DNA of 26,906 nt from a virus, in IMG/VR virus record IMGVR_UViG_3300027901_000028, positions 1 through 26,906 of that record; one strand, written 5' to 3'. Positions 24,536 through 26,906 of this stretch are shown one piece after another. The notes under the pieces are model-generated. The model saw nothing but the letters and a program-made list of their open reading frames with translations, searched no databases and had not been told where the DNA came from. Each line of letters starts with the position of its first letter. The first letter of the stretch is position 1. The position numbers and the translations under genes were made by a program.

Positions 24536-24790
24536 ATGAACAATTTAAACCAAAATGAAATGAAAAAAAATCCAAAATTTCTTAAAGATTATTATGAAAC
24601 CATTGAGAGAAATGATTTGAAATATTTTATAGAAGAAGAAGAGGATCAAGAAGATAGATTTTTTTATAATGAATATAAGAAATTAAAAAGTAGTTCTAAA
24701 AAACAAGTTTTTGAATTTTTATTTAATATCAAAAGGTTAGATAAAAATTGTGAAGAAATTCTATTAAAAATGAAAAAAGCATTTCAATAG
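24536..24790 (+). CDS. Small acidic helical protein, unknown
   Basis: This is an 84-residue protein starting MNNLNQNEMKKNPKF. I prefer the ATG at 24536 because AAGGAG lies 7 bases upstream; the ATG at 24521 overlaps that site. It has an acidic centre (YFIEEEEDQEDRFF) and a Lys-rich C-terminus. No family is recognised. Confidence 0.6.
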   Translation: MNNLNQNEMKKNPKFLKDYYETIERNDLKYFIEEEEDQEDRFFYNEYKKLKSSSKKQVFEFLFNIKRLDKNCEEILLKMKKAFQ

Positions 24791-24820
24791 GAGCTATTAA
24801 TTAAGTTATGGAGAAAAATC

Positions 24821-25132
24821 ATGAAAAATAATAATACTATGAAAATTGATACTATGGATAAATTAGGATATTTAATTGAGGAATTATTCTCTTTATATAG
24901 AAGTACTTCTGATTGCTGTACTCATTGTGATCCTTGTACTTTCTGTAAATATAGTCAAGGTTTTGTTAAGAGTAGTCTATCATTATTGCAACGTAATAAT
25001 ATTATTTTTTTAGATAATATATTTGTTAAAGATTGTTTATTATTATTACAACCTCCTTTACAAAAAGAAGCGCAAAAACTAAAAGAAATACAAAAAAAGA
25101 AAAGGAAAAAAAATGACAAGTTAAAAAAGTAA
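24821..25132 (+). CDS. Small Cys-cluster protein, unknown
   Basis: This is a 103-residue protein with ATG after GGAG at 7 bases. Residues 32-42 are DCCTHCDPCTFC-like: cysteines at 32, 33, 36, 39 and 42, an unusual run of CxxC spacings that could hold zinc or an iron-sulfur cluster. Helical segments follow (SSLSLLQRNNIIFLDNIFVK) and a very Lys-rich C-terminus (KKKRKKNDKLKK) that could bind nucleic acid. Its end overlaps the convergent nuclease gene by 12 bases. No family is recognised. Confidence 0.6.
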   Translation: MKNNNTMKIDTMDKLGYLIEELFSLYRSTSDCCTHCDPCTFCKYSQGFVKSSLSLLQRNNIIFLDNIFVKDCLLLLQPPLQKEAQKLKEIQKKKRKKNDKLKK

Positions 25133-25501
25133 ATTAATTTTTATTTTATACAAGTCCTCAACAAATTTCTTTTTTAATTTAAAAGTTTTTGTTTGGAAAC
25201 CTTTAACATCTTCAATTTTAATTGAGTTATCTAATTCTACTATAAGAAAATCTGCTTTATAAATCACTCCTGAACCTATATCAAATATAGGTTGTCTTAT
25301 GAAGTATTTGATTTTATTGTTTTTTTTCAATAATAATAATTCTAGATATCTATTAGATTCTTTTTTAGAATCAAATTTATAATTATTGATAGTAATTTTT
25401 GTTGCATTAAATTTATTTTTTTTAGAAGTCAATTTTGAAGGCAATAAATTTTTAATTTTGGTTTGATATTTTTTAGAAAGATCTTTAAATTTTATTTTCA
25501 T
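25121..25501 (-). CDS. DUF1064-type phage nuclease
   Basis: This is a 126-residue protein starting MKIKFKDLSKKY. It contains YKFDSKKESNRYLELLLLKK, then a YKADFLI strand and IEDVKGFQTKTFKLKKK, the pattern of the DUF1064 family (PD-(D/E)xK-like, related by fold to T7 endonuclease I type enzymes). Likely active residues are E48, D84, E97/D98 and K100. Such genes are usually early phage genes involved in DNA branch processing. It is on the strand opposite its neighbours and converges on the Cys-cluster gene. Ribosome site is weak; a TTG at 25510 is a possible alternative start. Confidence 0.7.
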   Translation of the reverse strand: MKIKFKDLSKKYQTKIKNLLPSKLTSKKNKFNATKITINNYKFDSKKESNRYLELLLLKKNNKIKYFIRQPIFDIGSGVIYKADFLIVELDNSIKIEDVKGFQTKTFKLKKKFVEDLYKIKINLLF

Positions 25502-25811
25502 AATTACCAACTTTTTTGGCTTAATTTTAGAGCCACTATAAAGAGATTTTACCTTGACCTGTATGATTCTATCAAAAATCTATAAAAATTCAATCTTGAA
25601 TAAATTTGATAGCTTAGAAAAAGAATAGCCTCTAATTTCTTTCTCTTAAAATTAAAAATTAAACTTATAACAAAAATTTTGAGTAGAATCTCCCAGTAGA
25701 GATAACTACCTATGTTGCTATTATATTTATTATAATCTTGTATTTATACGCAAAAAAAAATCGCTTGTAAGCTATTGAATTAAAAAAAGAATTTCATCAT
25801 TTTTTGCAAAG

Positions 25812-25857
25812 TTACCGGTCATTTTTGACCGGTATTACCGGTCATTTTTGACCGGTA
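25812..25857. repeat. Two identical 23-bp hairpin units, abutting
   Basis: Each unit is a T followed by TACCGGTCA, four T's and TGACCGGTA, a perfect 9-bp stem. Unit 1 is 25812-25834 and unit 2 is 25835-25857, with no mismatch between them. This gives four TGACCGGTA half-sites in alternating orientation, and the GC-rich arms stand out in AT-rich DNA. Confidence 0.9.
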
Positions 25858-25866
25858 ATATAATGG

Positions 25867-25897
25867 TTATCCACAACTTACTAACAGGTTATCCACA
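25867..25897 (+). promoter_or_regulatory. Two perfect DnaA boxes 22 bp apart
   Basis: TTATCCACA at 25867-25875 and 25889-25897 are in the same orientation, two helical turns apart. A degenerate third copy (TTATTAACT) follows at about 25900. Confidence 0.8.
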
Positions 25898-25977
25898 GGT
25901 TATTAACTGATGTTTCCCGAATGTACATTTTTGTCTATTTAAATTATTGAATTAAGAATTGCTTAAAATAAATTCAT

Positions 25978-26006
25978 TTGATATAGTATATTTTGTTTCG
26001 TATCTT
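25978..26006 (+). promoter_or_regulatory. Promoter for the HTH/initiator genes
   Basis: TTGATA (25978-25983), a 17-base spacer and TATCTT (26001-26006) form a plausible sigma-70 promoter 28 bases before the ATG at 26034. Confidence 0.45.
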
Positions 26007-26033
26007 TTTATATTTTCACATAAGGTTAAGGTA

Positions 26034-26264
26034 ATGGATATTAATAATGGTAAAGTTTTAATAAAAAAAGATTTTATTGATCAATATTTATTGCCGGATG
26101 GCCGAATAAGTTTAAAAGGGACGGCAAAATTAATTGGGATAACACCAAAAACTTTACATAATATTAAAAAGAAAACTAATATACCGAAATATATAAAAAT
26201 CCGAGGTCGAATATATTTTTGGTTTAATGAGATTCTAGAATGGTTAGATTCTAATCAAATTTAA
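26034..26264 (+). CDS. Small helix-turn-helix protein (excisionase/AlpA-like)
   Basis: This is a 76-residue protein from the ATG at 26034, which has AAGG-AAGG ribosome sites 5-12 bases upstream; a longer frame to 25959 would span the promoter. The segment SLKGTAKLIGITPKTLHNIK is a helix-turn-helix of the MerR/excisionase type, and PKYIKIRGRIYFWFNEILEWL is the usual wing and final helix. Such proteins bind origin or attachment DNA or act as regulators. It sits between the origin and the initiator-like gene, so control of replication is a reasonable inference. Confidence 0.65.
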   Translation: MDINNGKVLIKKDFIDQYLLPDGRISLKGTAKLIGITPKTLHNIKKKTNIPKYIKIRGRIYFWFNEILEWLDSNQI

Positions 26265-26314
26265 CCATCTAGAATTTTATTTTAATTAATCAAATTTTAT
26301 CACTCGGATAAAAT

Positions 26315-26854
26315 ATGGAATTTATTTTTCCAACTTATTATACAATTTTACCAGCTTATATTCGATATAATAAATTACCTTCTAATTTTGAAAAAATATT
26401 ATTCTCAGAAATTATATTTTTATCTAAAAATCATAAATGCTATGCAAAAAATAATTATTTTGCGTCTCTTTATAATGTAAAAGAACAAACAGTTAGAAGA
26501 GCAATTGCTAATTTAGAAAAATTTAATCTTTTAAAAAGAATCAAATATAAACAAAGCCGTTATTTATTAATAAATATAAACAAAATGGAATTTATTTTTC
26601 CAACTTACTATACAATTTTGCCAGCTTATATTCGATATAATAAATTATTTTCTAATTTTGAAAAAATATTATTCTCAGAAATTATATTTTTATCTAAAAA
26701 TCATAAATGTCATGCAAAAAATAATTATTTTGCATCTCTTTATAATGTAAAAGAACAAACAGTTAGAAGAGTACTTGCTAATTTAGAAAAATTTAATCTT
26801 TTAAAAAGAATCAAATATAAACAAACTCGTTATTTATTAATATTACCAAATATT
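26315..26854 (+). repeat. In-frame 270-bp tandem duplication
   Basis: Bases 26315-26584 repeat at 26585-26854 at an offset of exactly 270. I count about 11 substitutions over the first ~255 bases of the unit; only the last 15 bases differ strongly. Confidence 0.9.
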
Positions 26855-26863
26855 TCTTCTTGA
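26315..26863 (+). CDS. Replication-initiator-type HTH protein made of two copies of one domain
   Basis: This is a 182-residue protein made of two copies of a 90-residue winged-helix domain. Each copy has YYTILPAYIRYNKL, ILFSEIIFLSKNHK, NNYFASLYNVKEQTVRR and LANLEKFNLLKRIKYK, the pattern of helix-turn-helix N-terminal domains found in phage and plasmid replication proteins. The second copy has its own in-frame ATG at 26585. Normally such a domain is followed by a larger C-terminal part, which is absent before the TGA at 26861-26863. Another frame stays open from there to the window edge, so a frameshift or a separate downstream gene is possible. The ribosome site is weak. It lies downstream of the probable origin and likely binds it. 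Confidence 0.65.
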   Translation: MEFIFPTYYTILPAYIRYNKLPSNFEKILFSEIIFLSKNHKCYAKNNYFASLYNVKEQTVRRAIANLEKFNLLKRIKYKQSRYLLININKMEFIFPTYYTILPAYIRYNKLFSNFEKILFSEIIFLSKNHKCHAKNNYFASLYNVKEQTVRRVLANLEKFNLLKRIKYKQTRYLLILPNISS

Positions 26864-26888
26864 CATTTTCTAAAAAAGAAACTAATCT
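26860..26888 (+). promoter_or_regulatory. Possible promoter at the right edge
   Basis: TTGACA (26860-26865), a 17-base spacer and TAATCT (26883-26888) overlap the stop of the initiator-like gene. The sequence ends before any gene it could drive. Confidence 0.35.
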
Positions 26889-26906
26889 AAAAACTGTATC
26901 AATTAC

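Larger units (their letters stand above)
25511..25910. other. Probable replication origin
   Basis: There are 523 bases without a gene between 25501 and 26034. The left part to about 25740 is AT-rich with an 8-bp inverted repeat (CTATCAAA/TTTGATAG near 25570-25612) and nothing else recognised. Then come a very AT-rich stretch (25740-25810), two identical abutting hairpins (25812-25857) and two DnaA boxes (25867-25897), followed by HTH/initiator genes. AT-rich unwinding region, initiator sites, DnaA boxes and an adjacent initiator gene is the classical origin layout in plasmids and phages. Confidence 0.55.

Noticed and set aside
25273-25293. Perfect 8-bp hairpin AACCTATA/TATAGGTT
   Set aside because: It lies inside the nuclease coding region and has no T-tract or neighbouring signal; AT-rich chance is likely.
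25812-25857. Reading the twin hairpins as a CRISPR array
   Set aside because: Only two units, no spacers between them, and no cas genes; the units are palindromes at an origin-like site.
25959-26033. Upstream extension of the small HTH gene to an ATG-type start at 25959
   Set aside because: The extension would include the predicted promoter, and the ATG at 26034 has a much better ribosome site.

Overview
The window is about 27 kb of AT-rich DNA (roughly 30% G+C by eye). It reads as most of a short-tailed, P22-like (podovirus-type) bacteriophage or prophage. Supporting points are a P22-sized portal protein (724 aa), a gp4-like tail adaptor, a gp10-like 'packaged DNA stabilization' protein, a set of Ala/Gln/Gly-rich DNA-ejection proteins, and no tail tube, sheath or tape measure. 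The host cannot be named from sequence alone. Consensus-type sigma-70 promoters, GGAG ribosome sites and TTATCCACA DnaA boxes point to an ordinary low-GC bacterial host. No integrase is visible in the window.

Layout. From 23991 down to position 1 almost everything is on the minus strand and forms the late module. In transcription order: small and large terminase (23991-21722); an ~0.9 kb degenerate stretch with a fragment of an ImmA/IrrE metallopeptidase (21715-20654); portal (20620-18446) with its own promoter and three DnaA boxes; a small unknown protein; a phage GroES/Cpn10 co-chaperonin (18162-17809); a scaffold-like protein; a chimeric gene remnant; an unknown capsid-neighbourhood protein; a head-decoration-like protein (15961-15392); the major capsid protein (15376-14465); a beta-helix protein; a strong hairpin terminator; three small genes including a zinc ribbon; gp4- and gp10-like tail completion proteins; a needle/knob candidate; three ejection-type proteins (8900-4055); a tail fiber; and two tandem head-fiber genes, the second cut by the window edge.

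From 24134 rightward, a divergent consensus promoter drives three small unknown genes. A DUF1064-type nuclease runs toward them. After that comes a probable replication origin (AT-rich stretch, two abutting identical hairpins at 25812-25857, two DnaA boxes at 25867-25897), followed by a small HTH gene and a replication-initiator-like HTH gene that consists of two nearly identical 90-codon copies of one domain.

How it fits together: terminases package DNA through the portal into a shell built by capsid, scaffold and decoration proteins, probably helped by the phage GroES acting with host GroEL. The gp4/gp10/needle proteins close the head and the ejection proteins leave with the DNA. Tail fibers and capsid-bound head fibers meet the host. 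The most interesting points are the apparent re-use of the decoration fold as the anchor of large head fibers, the phage GroES, a three-part chimeric gene recording an ancient tandem duplication, DnaA boxes overlapping the portal promoter start region, and the twin-hairpin origin next to a freshly duplicated initiator domain.
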